A stretch of DNA of 64,000 nt. Source: UBA7662 sp943369355. GTDB lineage: Bacteria > Bacteroidota > Bacteroidia > UBA7662. The notes beneath the pieces were generated by a model. The model saw only the letters and a list, made by a program, of their open reading frames with translations, was not told the DNA's origin and ran no database searches. The DNA is taken from positions 202,467-266,466 of the forward strand of contig CALRMX020000006.1 of assembly GCA_943369355.1 (NCBI GenBank), in the 5' to 3' direction. A program made the translations under genes and the position numbers. Shown one piece after another: positions 1 through 7,009 of this stretch. The stretch's first letter is position 1. Every line of letters starts with the position of its first letter.

Positions 1-272
1 TTCTGTACCAGAAATACTTCCCAGAGGCGGTGGCGCCGGATGATGCTCAAAGCGGTAAGCCGACCGTTTTCGGTAAGGGTAACGCCTTGGTATTTGCGGT
101 AATCGACCAAGGTTTTACCGGCTAACTTTTTAATCATGTCGGTTACCGAGGCCGCGCGGGTTTGCAGCTCACCCGCGATAGCATTGGTGCTGGCACCGTT
201 GGCGTCGTGTTCTGTGAGCTTATAAATGGCCTTGAGGTAGTTTTCCTCGGTGATGCTGAGTCGTGCCGACAT
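1..272 (-). CDS. DtxR/MntR-family metal-dependent transcriptional regulator (partial, N-terminal part)
   Basis: The minus strand reads from an ATG at 272 to the window edge with no stop, giving about 90 residues beginning MSARLSITEENYLKAIYKL. This is the typical opening of DtxR/MntR/IdeR regulators: a winged helix-turn-helix with the pattern 'TEENYLKAIY', then a recognition-helix region containing AASVTDMIKKL, then a wing followed by the 'RRHRLWEVFL' start of the dimerisation helix. Family members bind Fe(II) or Mn(II) and repress metal-uptake genes. The metal-binding and C-terminal parts lie outside the window, so metal specificity cannot be judged. A Bacteroidota -7 box (278-285) sits just upstream of the ATG, so the mRNA may be leaderless. 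Transcribed away from padR. Confidence 0.88.
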   Translation of the reverse strand, partial: MSARLSITEENYLKAIYKLTEHDANGASTNAIAGELQTRAASVTDMIKKLAGKTLVDYRKYQGVTLTENGRLTALSIIRRHRLWEVFLVQ

Positions 273-277
273 GCCGA

Positions 278-308
278 CAAAACTAAACCCTCCGTCTCCC
301 GTAAACAA
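278..308 (-). promoter_or_regulatory. Promoter of the DtxR-family gene
   Basis: On the minus strand TTG (306-308), 20 bases, then TAGTTTTG (278-285) fits the Bacteroidota sigma pattern TTTG-N19-TAnnTTTG. The start codon begins 5 bases downstream of the -7 box, which leaves almost no 5' untranslated region. Confidence 0.5.
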
Positions 309-438
309 GTCAAATGCGGCTTTTTTTCGGTAGAGCTGGCCAGCGTAGGCTGGGCTACGAAAATAGTTCGGCGCAAAAATGCCGTTTTACAGGCCCTGGG
401 CGATGATTTAAAAAAATTAACAGAAAATATATGACCTA

Positions 439-489
439 GTACCTTGCGATACAAAGTACCTGTTATACATTTGTACCATACATTGCAAG
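439..489. promoter_or_regulatory. Candidate operator: GTACC iterons every 17 bp
   Basis: GTACC occurs at 439, 456 and 473, exactly 17 bases apart, and the first two copies also share ATACA seven to eight bases further on. CTTGC (443-447) and GCAAG (485-489) form an outer inverted pair, and ACAAA/TTTGT (451-455/470-474) an inner one. The block lies 8 bases before the padR start, so autoregulation by PadR is the simplest reading; this is inference. Confidence 0.4.
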
Positions 490-496
490 ATAAGCC

Positions 497-847
497 ATGC
501 AAAACGAAAACACATCCACTCAAATGCGCAAGGGTACCTTGGAGTTCTGCATACTCCTGGTGATCAGTCGCGGTGAGGTGTATACGTCCGACCTGATCGA
601 CGAGCTGAAGGCAGCCCGCTTCATCGTGGTAGAAGGTACGCTTTACCCGTTGCTCAACCGCCTGCAGAAATCGGGGTATCTCGACTACACCTGGAAGGAG
701 TCGCCTTCCGGTCCACCGCGCAAGTATTACCGCCTCACACCCGCAGGAACCGACTTCCTTGCTGCGCTGCAATCGACTTGGATGGAGCTCAGCGCCTCCA
801 TCGATCTGATTCTATCTAAAACTCAAAACCAAACCGGCCATGAATAA
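497..847 (+). CDS. PadR-family transcriptional regulator
   Basis: The 116-residue product is a full-length small PadR protein (subfamily with one winged helix and a short C-terminal dimer helix). Residues 10-100 show the family pattern: RKGTLEFCILLVIS, then EVYTSDLIDEL, then the diagnostic VEGTLYPLLNRLQKSGYL and SGPPRKYYRLTPAG of the wing. PadR proteins are repressors that usually act on the neighbouring operon in response to envelope or toxic-compound stress. The gene overlaps the following PspC gene by 8 bases, so the two are translationally coupled; padR-pspC pairs are common in Bacteroidota. The GTACC iterons just upstream are the likely site of autoregulation. The inducing signal is unknown. 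Confidence 0.9.
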   Translation: MQNENTSTQMRKGTLEFCILLVISRGEVYTSDLIDELKAARFIVVEGTLYPLLNRLQKSGYLDYTWKESPSGPPRKYYRLTPAGTDFLAALQSTWMELSASIDLILSKTQNQTGHE

Positions 848-2636
848 GACCGTCACTTTTAACCTCAATGGATTGGTATTTACCATCGAAGAGGATGGTT
901 ATGTGCTGCTGAAAAACTACCTCGACCAGGTAAAGGCCTACTTCGCGAAACAGCCCGACGGACTCGAAATAGTGACCGAAATAGAAGCCCGTATCGCCGA
1001 AAAATTCCGTCAGTTGCTCGATGCCGACCAGCGGCAGGTGTTGTACGCCTCCGATGTACAGCAAGTAATGGCCGAAATGGGTAGCGTTGCCGATTTCGAG
1101 GCATTCGATGCCGAGCAAGAAGACGATTTTGGTGCACCAGCGATGGAATCTTCGGCCAGCCGCCCCAACCGCTTGTTCCGCACCAAATACAACCGCGTAT
1201 TGGCGGGGGTAGCCAACGGTTTAGCGGAGTACCTCAATGCCGATGTAAGTTTGGTGCGCATCCTGTTTTTGCTCACCACTTTCTTCTTCGCGGGCTTTGG
1301 CCTCATCCTCTACCTCGTATTGTGGACTGCCCTTCCCGAAACCGATGAGAAGTACGATGCCGCAATCAACGACAAGGAAAAGCTCAAACGCAATCACAAG
1401 TTGTACCGTGATGTGGATGAAAAAGTAATGGGAGGCGTAGCCTCGGGAATTGCCGCCTACATTCAGGTCGACCCGCTGGTCATCCGCCTGCTGTTTATCT
1501 TGGCCTTGTTTTGGGGCGGATTTGGGATCATCGCCTACCTCATCCTTTGGATAGCCATGCCGGCAGCACGCACACTGGCACAAAAAGTAGAGATGCGTGG
1601 CCAAGAGGCCAATATCGCCAACATGGCCGAAGCGCGCCAACCCCGCGACGGCGAAGGGGAACGCAGCACCCTAAACCGATTGTTGGCCTTGCCCATCGAC
1701 TTGCTTCGTATACTCACTTCGGCTTTAGGCTCGCTTATCCGCACGTTTGGAGGCCTGCTGCGTATCGTAGGAGGTGGTTTTATGCTTTTCATTGGCGCCG
1801 TTATGACCTTCGCCCTCGTGGTGGCTGGCTCGGTACTCATTGGGCATTTCACCGGGCAAATCAATACCATGGAGGTGCCGTTTCCGCTCGAGGCCATCAG
1901 CGGCAGTACGAGCTCCGATGTATTCATTAGTCTGCTCGGTTTTATAGTAGCCCTTATGCCCATCTTATTGGTGATGTATTTGGGTGTACGGTTGCTGCTC
2001 AACCGCAAGCTATTCAGCCGCCAACTCATTTATTCGGGTTTGGGCGTATGGATGGTAGCGCTGCTGCTGTCGGTATTTATGGCCGTAAAAACGGTTTCGT
2101 TTTTCCAACGTGAAGGCCGCGTGATTGAAGAAAGTACCTACCTCTTGCCCAAGGCAGGAACGCCTACCTTCGATAGGCTACTTAACGAAGAAGAAGACGA
2201 AGCCCACTACGATTGGGTGCGAGTAAACTGGTACAGCCAGCCGGGAGATACCAGCATACGGGTACGCAAAATATTCAAAGCGCAAGGCCCATCTCGCGAC
2301 GAAGCCCGCAAAAATGCGCGAATGATAAGCTTGCCCTTCACCCATACCGATACACTTTGGCAAATTGGTCGCAGCCTGAGGTTTAAACCCAATGCGCGCT
2401 TTCGCTTTCAAAGTGCCGAAATAGAGCTTTTCGTCCCCAAAAACCGGCCCGTACGTATCCACAACGATTTGTACTGGGATCATGAAGTGCTGGGCAGCGA
2501 CAGCCTCGAGTTTCGTACCTACGAGCTGTTTGTGATGACCGACGAAGGCCTGAAATGCCTCAGCTGCAAGCCACGGCCCAAAGATGAAGAGGCGATTGAG
2601 GAAACATCCTTCGAAATAGAGACCAAAAACCTCTAA
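840..2636 (+). CDS. PspC-domain membrane protein with two PspC domains
   Basis: 598 residues. The first ~100 residues are soluble and charged. Two PspC domains follow, at about 108-168 (VLAGVANGLAEYL, then a hydrophobic helix ending LYLVLWTALPE) and about 185-245 (VMGGVASGIAAYI, then LILWIAMPAA). Further hydrophobic stretches at about 285-340, 365-385 and 395-425 suggest several membrane helices, and the last ~170 residues are a soluble domain. PspC in Proteobacteria senses envelope stress; the role in Bacteroidota is not established. Co-transcribed with padR through an 8-base overlap, so it is probably the regulator's main target. A hairpin terminator follows at 2693-2721. Confidence 0.85.
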   Translation: MNKTVTFNLNGLVFTIEEDGYVLLKNYLDQVKAYFAKQPDGLEIVTEIEARIAEKFRQLLDADQRQVLYASDVQQVMAEMGSVADFEAFDAEQEDDFGAPAMESSASRPNRLFRTKYNRVLAGVANGLAEYLNADVSLVRILFLLTTFFFAGFGLILYLVLWTALPETDEKYDAAINDKEKLKRNHKLYRDVDEKVMGGVASGIAAYIQVDPLVIRLLFILALFWGGFGIIAYLILWIAMPAARTLAQKVEMRGQEANIANMAEARQPRDGEGERSTLNRLLALPIDLLRILTSALGSLIRTFGGLLRIVGGGFMLFIGAVMTFALVVAGSVLIGHFTGQINTMEVPFPLEAISGSTSSDVFISLLGFIVALMPILLVMYLGVRLLLNRKLFSRQLIYSGLGVWMVALLLSVFMAVKTVSFFQREGRVIEESTYLLPKAGTPTFDRLLNEEEDEAHYDWVRVNWYSQPGDTSIRVRKIFKAQGPSRDEARKNARMISLPFTHTDTLWQIGRSLRFKPNARFRFQSAEIELFVPKNRPVRIHNDLYWDHEVLGSDSLEFRTYELFVMTDEGLKCLSCKPRPKDEEAIEETSFEIETKNL

Positions 2637-2692
2637 CATTCAACCCAACCCGACCCGCAGAAGGCGGACGTGTATAGATCAGATTTCGCAAG

Positions 2693-2721
2693 GCCCGCAG
2701 TCGTGAGATAGCGGGCTTTTT
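2693..2721 (+). terminator. Rho-independent terminator after pspC
   Basis: GCCCGC (2693-2698) pairs with GCGGGC (2711-2716) around a 12-base loop, followed by TTTTT. It lies between the convergent pspC and corA genes. Confidence 0.65.
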
Positions 2722-2728
2722 GGTGTGT

Positions 2729-3838
2729 TTACCATTTTTTAAACCATCCCCGTCGCCAAAACAGCAACAGTAAGCCAATGGCCGAGGCAGCCATAAAGCC
2801 CAATACGGCCACATAACCATAAGGGCTGTAGAGCTCGGGCATGTTCAAAGGCAACGCTTGACCATGGGCGTTGTGGGTGGCGAAGTTCATGCCGTACAGT
2901 CCCGCCACAAAACTCAGCGGAATGAAGATGGCCGAGAGCATGGTGAGCACTTTCATGATTTCATTCATGCGGTTGCTTACATTGGCCATGTACAGGTCCA
3001 TGAGGTTGGCGGCGGTTTCGCGGTAACTTTCCACTAGGTCGATGAGGCTAGTGAGGTGGTCGGACAAATCTTGCAGGTAGATTTCGAGGTTTTCCTGCTT
3101 GTTGAGGTGATTGTGTCGGATGAGGTTGTTCATCTTTTCACGCTCGGGCCAGATGATGCGCCGCACGTCCATGAGTTCGTGTTTGAGCTGCAGTATCTCG
3201 TTGCGGTGGCGGCGTTGGGCATTGCTCAGCAGTTGATCTTCGAGTTGTTCGAGCTGCTCACCCAAATCGCTTACAATGCTAAAATAGTTGTCGATGATGG
3301 CATCGAAGATGGCATACACCAGGTACTCCGACTTGCGCTTACGCATGGGCATGCCTGCGTCGCGTATGCGGTCGCGCACAGGCTCGAGCACATCGTCGTA
3401 GCGGTGTTGAATAGTAATCACCACATCGCCGCATAAAAACAAGGTGAGCTGCTCGTTCATCAGGTTGCGGCCATTGGTGCTGTACAACATGCGACTGATG
3501 GCGTACAAATGCCCAAAGTTGAACTCTACCTTGGGTTGTTGTATGCTGTGTATGTCTTCGAGCTCAAGCGGGTGGATGTCGAAGCGACTTTGCAGCCAGT
3601 CGAATATTTCGGGGTTTTTTACTCCACGAATGTCAACCCAAACGGTATGGGCACCATGGGTGTCGAGCAGTTCATTCACTCGTTCGAGGCTGCAATCTGC
3701 CTCTTCGAGGTGGTAGTGGGGTTGGTGGGCATGTACAAAGATGCGGGAGGGCAAGGCCGTATCGGCGATGAGAATGGTGCCGGGTTTGGCCCCGATTTTC
3801 GCCTTGTTGTACCGAAATCGTTGGCGTACTGAACTCAT
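2729..3838 (-). CDS. corA: Magnesium/cobalt transporter CorA
   Basis: 369 residues, the usual length for CorA. The N-terminal two thirds form the cytoplasmic alpha/beta and long-helix funnel domain, rich in charged helical sequence (DLGEQLEQLEDQLLSNAQRR). Two C-terminal membrane helices follow, and the signature YGMNF stands at about residues 315-319, at the end of the first. This GMN motif is the ion-selectivity ring of the pentameric channel. It imports Mg2+, and also Co2+/Ni2+, across the inner membrane. The gene stands alone, convergent with pspC. A TATCTTTA box lies 5 bases before the ATG, close to the phylum's -7 consensus. Confidence 0.95.
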   Translation of the reverse strand: MSSVRQRFRYNKAKIGAKPGTILIADTALPSRIFVHAHQPHYHLEEADCSLERVNELLDTHGAHTVWVDIRGVKNPEIFDWLQSRFDIHPLELEDIHSIQQPKVEFNFGHLYAISRMLYSTNGRNLMNEQLTLFLCGDVVITIQHRYDDVLEPVRDRIRDAGMPMRKRKSEYLVYAIFDAIIDNYFSIVSDLGEQLEQLEDQLLSNAQRRHRNEILQLKHELMDVRRIIWPEREKMNNLIRHNHLNKQENLEIYLQDLSDHLTSLIDLVESYRETAANLMDLYMANVSNRMNEIMKVLTMLSAIFIPLSFVAGLYGMNFATHNAHGQALPLNMPELYSPYGYVAVLGFMAASAIGLLLLFWRRGWFKKW

Positions 3839-4161
3839 TGTTTAAAGATAGGGAAGAGTTGCAATCGAAATCGCTCCAAATTGGGATAGTAAATTTTAAA
3901 TCGATTGAAATACCTTTCCTGGATCCATTTCAACAATGACTGACAAGTTTCGTCCTTCTTGAAGGGTTACATACTTTTAGCACGCTATTGTTGGATACTA
4001 GCTATTTTTAATATAATCCTATATCAAAGCAGCTGGTAATGAGAAATTTAGTGTTTAAAGCAAATTGTTTTACTTTGTGATTTTTGTGCAAATAATGACA
4101 CTTGCTTCCCCGATATTTGTACATCATCTCGAATGAATCAACCATAAAAACTGCTAAACGC
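3839..4161. other. AT-rich intergenic stretch
   Basis: About 320 bases between corA and the next gene with no convincing coding potential or RNA gene. It is visibly more AT-rich than the flanking genes. Apart from the corA -7 box it holds only T-rich runs near 4060-4090 that could include a promoter for the downstream pair. Confidence 0.4.
3843..3850 (-). promoter_or_regulatory. Probable -7 box of corA
   Basis: TATCTTTA on the minus strand differs from TAnnTTTG in the last base and ends 5 bases before the corA start codon. No clear -33 element was found. Confidence 0.35.
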
Positions 4162-4665
4162 GTGAACCAAAGTACTACCCATGTGCTGAATACAAGTTTT
4201 CTAACCAAGCGGTTGTTAGAGCATGTGCTTGACGCAAGTAAACTTAGGTTGAATTGGCAAAAAACAACGGATCGGGCGAAATCCGACCAAGTAATTTATG
4301 ACGATTATTTGGCCGGGAAACAATTGAAAAATATGTCCATCAGCTCGCGAGATAGTCAATTGGAGATGTATGGGCTGTTGATTGAAGTTTTTATGTCGGA
4401 GCTGCAAACCCGCAAAGTGGTACTAGTAGATTTGGGAATAGACGTATTGGCTGGTGATGCTCTTCACTTGGATGCTATTGTGAGCGATGGTGATGAAAAG
4501 TCGATCTACTCCCTGATTCAAGCCGAAGGTGTGGTGAACCACCTTTTTATGCATTCAGGTTTTTCACTTGAAGTGATGATTTATGAAGCGTTTGAAGGAT
4601 GTAAGGTCAATAACTCGTTGTTGAAATCGGATTCCGAACATGCCGAACAAACAGCAACACATTGA
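4162..4665 (+). CDS. Hypothetical protein, partner of HEPN-like gene
   Basis: I do not recognise this family. The frame is open from a TTG at 4102, but the GTG at 4162 (MNQSTTHVLNTSF) seems the better start, giving 167 residues; no ATG occurs until about 4330. The protein is soluble with no signal peptide and no cysteine pairs. The N-terminal half is basic and helical, and the C-terminal half has alternating beta-like segments (VVLVDLGIDVLAGDALHLD). No nucleotidyltransferase GSxD motif is visible, so it is not an evident MNT antitoxin. It overlaps the next gene by 26 bases, and both sit in an AT-rich block, suggesting a two-gene unit acquired by transfer. Confidence 0.6.
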   Translation: MNQSTTHVLNTSFLTKRLLEHVLDASKLRLNWQKTTDRAKSDQVIYDDYLAGKQLKNMSISSRDSQLEMYGLLIEVFMSELQTRKVVLVDLGIDVLAGDALHLDAIVSDGDEKSIYSLIQAEGVVNHLFMHSGFSLEVMIYEAFEGCKVNNSLLKSDSEHAEQTATH

Positions 4666-5134
4666 TCGGGTTAACTACAACTTAAATCAGCTTGCCGCCA
4701 TTTCAACTTATTCGGCTGATAGCTATGACTGGCAGGCAATAATAGCTTTTTACGTTTCTACACATTTGATTGAAGCTGATTTAGTTGAGCACCAACTCGT
4801 GGTGTTCGACCATAAAGAAAGAAATCTCACGATTTCAAACATCGGAGGAAACCAAAAAGTGAAGCTCTCTGAAGAGTTGTTTGGTGATTATATGAGACTA
4901 CTTAAAGCAAGTCACAAAGCGCGTTACTTGGCCCATATTGAACCACATGTAGACACATCCAAAAGCTATATGCCGGCAAAAACGGTATTGCAATTGTTGA
5001 AATGTTTGGACAGGTTGCTTGTGTTTTATGAGGAAAAGCTAAGGGTATCGTTCATGCGAGTAGCTATCAAAAATATTTTAATAACGGCTAAAGATAGTAG
5101 TTCATTCAGTGTTTTAAGACTCAGGACGCCCTAA
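4640..5134 (+). CDS. HEPN-like protein, possible toxin or nucleic-acid-binding partner
   Basis: 164 residues, all-helical and soluble. The layout resembles a HEPN-like group: a first helix with the pattern 'DWQAIIAFYVSTHLIEA' (aromatic plus small residues, then H and E) and, after a variable loop, a second helix ending 'DYMRLLKASHKARYL'. HEPN proteins are often RNases or RNase-like partners in toxin-antitoxin and defence modules. The usual catalytic Rx4-6H spacing is not obvious here (RYLAH is Rx3H, and the next H is at x7), so catalytic activity is uncertain. It overlaps the preceding unknown gene by 26 bases. Base composition is more AT-rich than the neighbours. The assignment is by pattern only. 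Confidence 0.55.
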   Translation: MPNKQQHIDRVNYNLNQLAAISTYSADSYDWQAIIAFYVSTHLIEADLVEHQLVVFDHKERNLTISNIGGNQKVKLSEELFGDYMRLLKASHKARYLAHIEPHVDTSKSYMPAKTVLQLLKCLDRLLVFYEEKLRVSFMRVAIKNILITAKDSSSFSVLRLRTP

Positions 5135-5281
5135 TTTTATCAGGAAAGTAATTCGGATTTTCCTAGCATAGAAAAACCTTAGCCGAGCTCCGTAGGGGTT
5201 TCCTGATGACTGTACATTTCTTTCAAAAGATAGCGAACACCAACGTACCTATGTGCGTATTCTGGCGTTATCTTCGTGCTG

Positions 5282-6538
5282 ATGCGTTACCTACTGCTTT
5301 TTTTGTTGCTGAGTGCATCCTTGCCCCTGCGGGCGGCTTGGCTGCTGATACCCATGGACGAAGGCCAGAAAAACCACCTCAAAGCCTACGGTATCGCCTA
5401 TTGGAGCCTGCAGCGCGAACAAGAAATCAGTTGGCTGCTCAACTTCCGCGGTGGCAGCTTCGCAGCGGCACATACCGTGCAGCTCGAGCAGGAATGCCGC
5501 GTGCGTGGGGTGACCTTTGAGGTGCTGCCCGACGTGCGCTACCAGAGCATCTTGGCACAAATTGCCGACCCGGAGGTAAATATGGACGTGGTGAAGCTCG
5601 AAAAAGCGCCCAAAATTGCCGTCTACTCACCCAAAACCAAACAACCGTGGGACGATGCCGTAACGCTCGCGCTCACCTATGCCGAAATCCCCTACGATGT
5701 GGTGTTCGACGATGAGGTAATGGACGGCAAACTGCCGCTATACGATTGGCTGCATCTACACCACGAGGACTTTACGGGTCAGTTTGGGCGCTTTTACGCT
5801 TCCTTCAAAGATGCTCCTTGGTACCAGGCCGAAGTGCGCGAAGCCAACGAAACTGCCAAACGTTATGGCTTTAGCAAGGTGTCGCAGCTCAAACTGGCCG
5901 TGGTGCACCGCATCCGCGACTTTGTCACTGGCGGAGGTTTCCTCTTCGCCATGTGCTCAGCCACCGATACCTACGACATTGCCCTCTCGGCCGAGGGCGT
6001 CGATATTTGCGAAAGTATGTACGATGGCGACCCCGCCGACCCTTCGGCACAGCAGAAAATTGACTTTAGCAAAACCTTCGCCTTTCACAACTATCGCCTC
6101 AGCCGCAACCCCTTCGAGTACGAGTACAGCGATATCGACGCTACCCAAACTCGGGGCTTTCTGGCTGAACAAAACGACTTGTTTACCTTATTCGACTTTT
6201 CAGCCAAGTGGGATCCTATACCCACCATGCTCTGCCAAAACCATACGCAGGTAATAAAGGCCTTCATGGGGCAAACTACCTCTTTCCGCAAGGAAGTGGT
6301 AAAAAGCGATGTGTTGGTGATGGGCGAAAGCAAAGCGCTCAACGAAGCGCGTTACATCCATGGCGAATTTGGCAAGGGCACCTGGACCTTTTACGGCGGC
6401 CACGACCCCGAAGATTACCAACACCTGGTAGGAGAGCCACCCACCGACCTGAACCTCCATCCTAATAGCCCGGGCTACCGACTCATCCTCAACAACATTC
6501 TTTTTCCGGCAGCGAAAAAGAAAAAACGTAAAACCTGA
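5282..6538 (+). CDS. Secreted protein of the Bacteroidota 'asparagine synthetase B-like' family, function unknown
   Basis: 418 residues from the ATG at 5282; a GTG two codons earlier is possible. A signal peptide is clear (MRYLLLFLLLSASLPLRA). The mature protein begins with IPMDEGQKNHLKAYGIAYW and LLNFRGGSF. To my recollection this opening is conserved in proteins named 'asparagine synthetase B' in Bacteroidota databases. I see neither an N-terminal Cys nucleophile nor an ATP-pyrophosphatase SGGxDS motif, so asparagine synthesis is not supported. The middle (MCSATDTYDIALSAEG, GGHDPEDYQHL) resembles the class-I amidotransferase-like fold used by some periplasmic proteins. Export indicates a role in the periplasm. 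Stands alone between the HEPN pair and a small membrane-protein gene. Confidence 0.7.
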   Translation: MRYLLLFLLLSASLPLRAAWLLIPMDEGQKNHLKAYGIAYWSLQREQEISWLLNFRGGSFAAAHTVQLEQECRVRGVTFEVLPDVRYQSILAQIADPEVNMDVVKLEKAPKIAVYSPKTKQPWDDAVTLALTYAEIPYDVVFDDEVMDGKLPLYDWLHLHHEDFTGQFGRFYASFKDAPWYQAEVREANETAKRYGFSKVSQLKLAVVHRIRDFVTGGGFLFAMCSATDTYDIALSAEGVDICESMYDGDPADPSAQQKIDFSKTFAFHNYRLSRNPFEYEYSDIDATQTRGFLAEQNDLFTLFDFSAKWDPIPTMLCQNHTQVIKAFMGQTTSFRKEVVKSDVLVMGESKALNEARYIHGEFGKGTWTFYGGHDPEDYQHLVGEPPTDLNLHPNSPGYRLILNNILFPAAKKKKRKT

Positions 6539-6574
6539 CTTGGTTCACACGGCCGATTTTAAGATTTTCGCGGG

Positions 6575-7009
6575 GTGAAACGATTCGAATTACGTCCTTT
6601 TCCAAGTTGGTATCGCTCGGCCTTGGTGCTTTTGAGTTTGGCCATCGTGTTTTATGCCTTTTATCAAGCACGTGTAGTTGTAGCCGAGGGTGGCGATGGC
6701 AAAATTGCCCTCATCAAAACGCTCATTCCTTTACTCTTGCCCTTGTGGACGATTGCCCTCGTTTTTCAACGGCAACGTAATCGCTCGTTCTTCGAAATCG
6801 ATTCGGCTACTTTACGATGGCGCATGGAAGGCTCAGGTGGCATTGTAGAAGTAAAACGTGCGCAAATTACCCGCCTCGAATACAAGCCTTTTACCCTCAA
6901 AATCGACACAAGCGACAAGAAATACGAAATAGAACTGTCGTTTTTCCCCGAACGCTCGGTGCTTGAAATTCGCCGCCTGCTGGATTTACTTGACGAAGAA
7001 GAAGTTTAG
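6575..7009 (+). CDS. Small membrane protein with PH-like C-terminal domain
   Basis: 144 residues from a GTG start. Two membrane helices lie at about 14-31 (SALVLLSLAIVFYAFY) and 45-63 (IPLLLPLWTIALVF). A soluble beta-rich domain of about 80 residues follows (FFEIDSATLRWRMEG, ITRLEYKPFTLKID), similar in layout to bacterial PH-like domains. No specific family is recognised. The gene ends with a 4-base overlap with the convergent porin gene. Confidence 0.6.
   Translation: MKRFELRPFPSWYRSALVLLSLAIVFYAFYQARVVVAEGGDGKIALIKTLIPLLLPLWTIALVFQRQRNRSFFEIDSATLRWRMEGSGGIVEVKRAQITRLEYKPFTLKIDTSDKKYEIELSFFPERSVLEIRRLLDLLDEEEV

Noticed and set aside
162..434. Open frame on the plus strand upstream of padR
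   Set aside because: It lies opposite the DtxR-family gene and its promoter, has no family resemblance, and no credible initiation site.
2666..2690. Sequence resembling a library adapter near the pspC terminator
   Set aside because: Only a few bases are reminiscent of adapter sequence; the match is not continuous and the region is an ordinary intergenic spacer.
5206..5520. Plus-strand open frame overlapping the start of the secreted 418-residue protein
   Set aside because: Out of frame with the clear signal-peptide gene; composition reflects the shadow of that gene.
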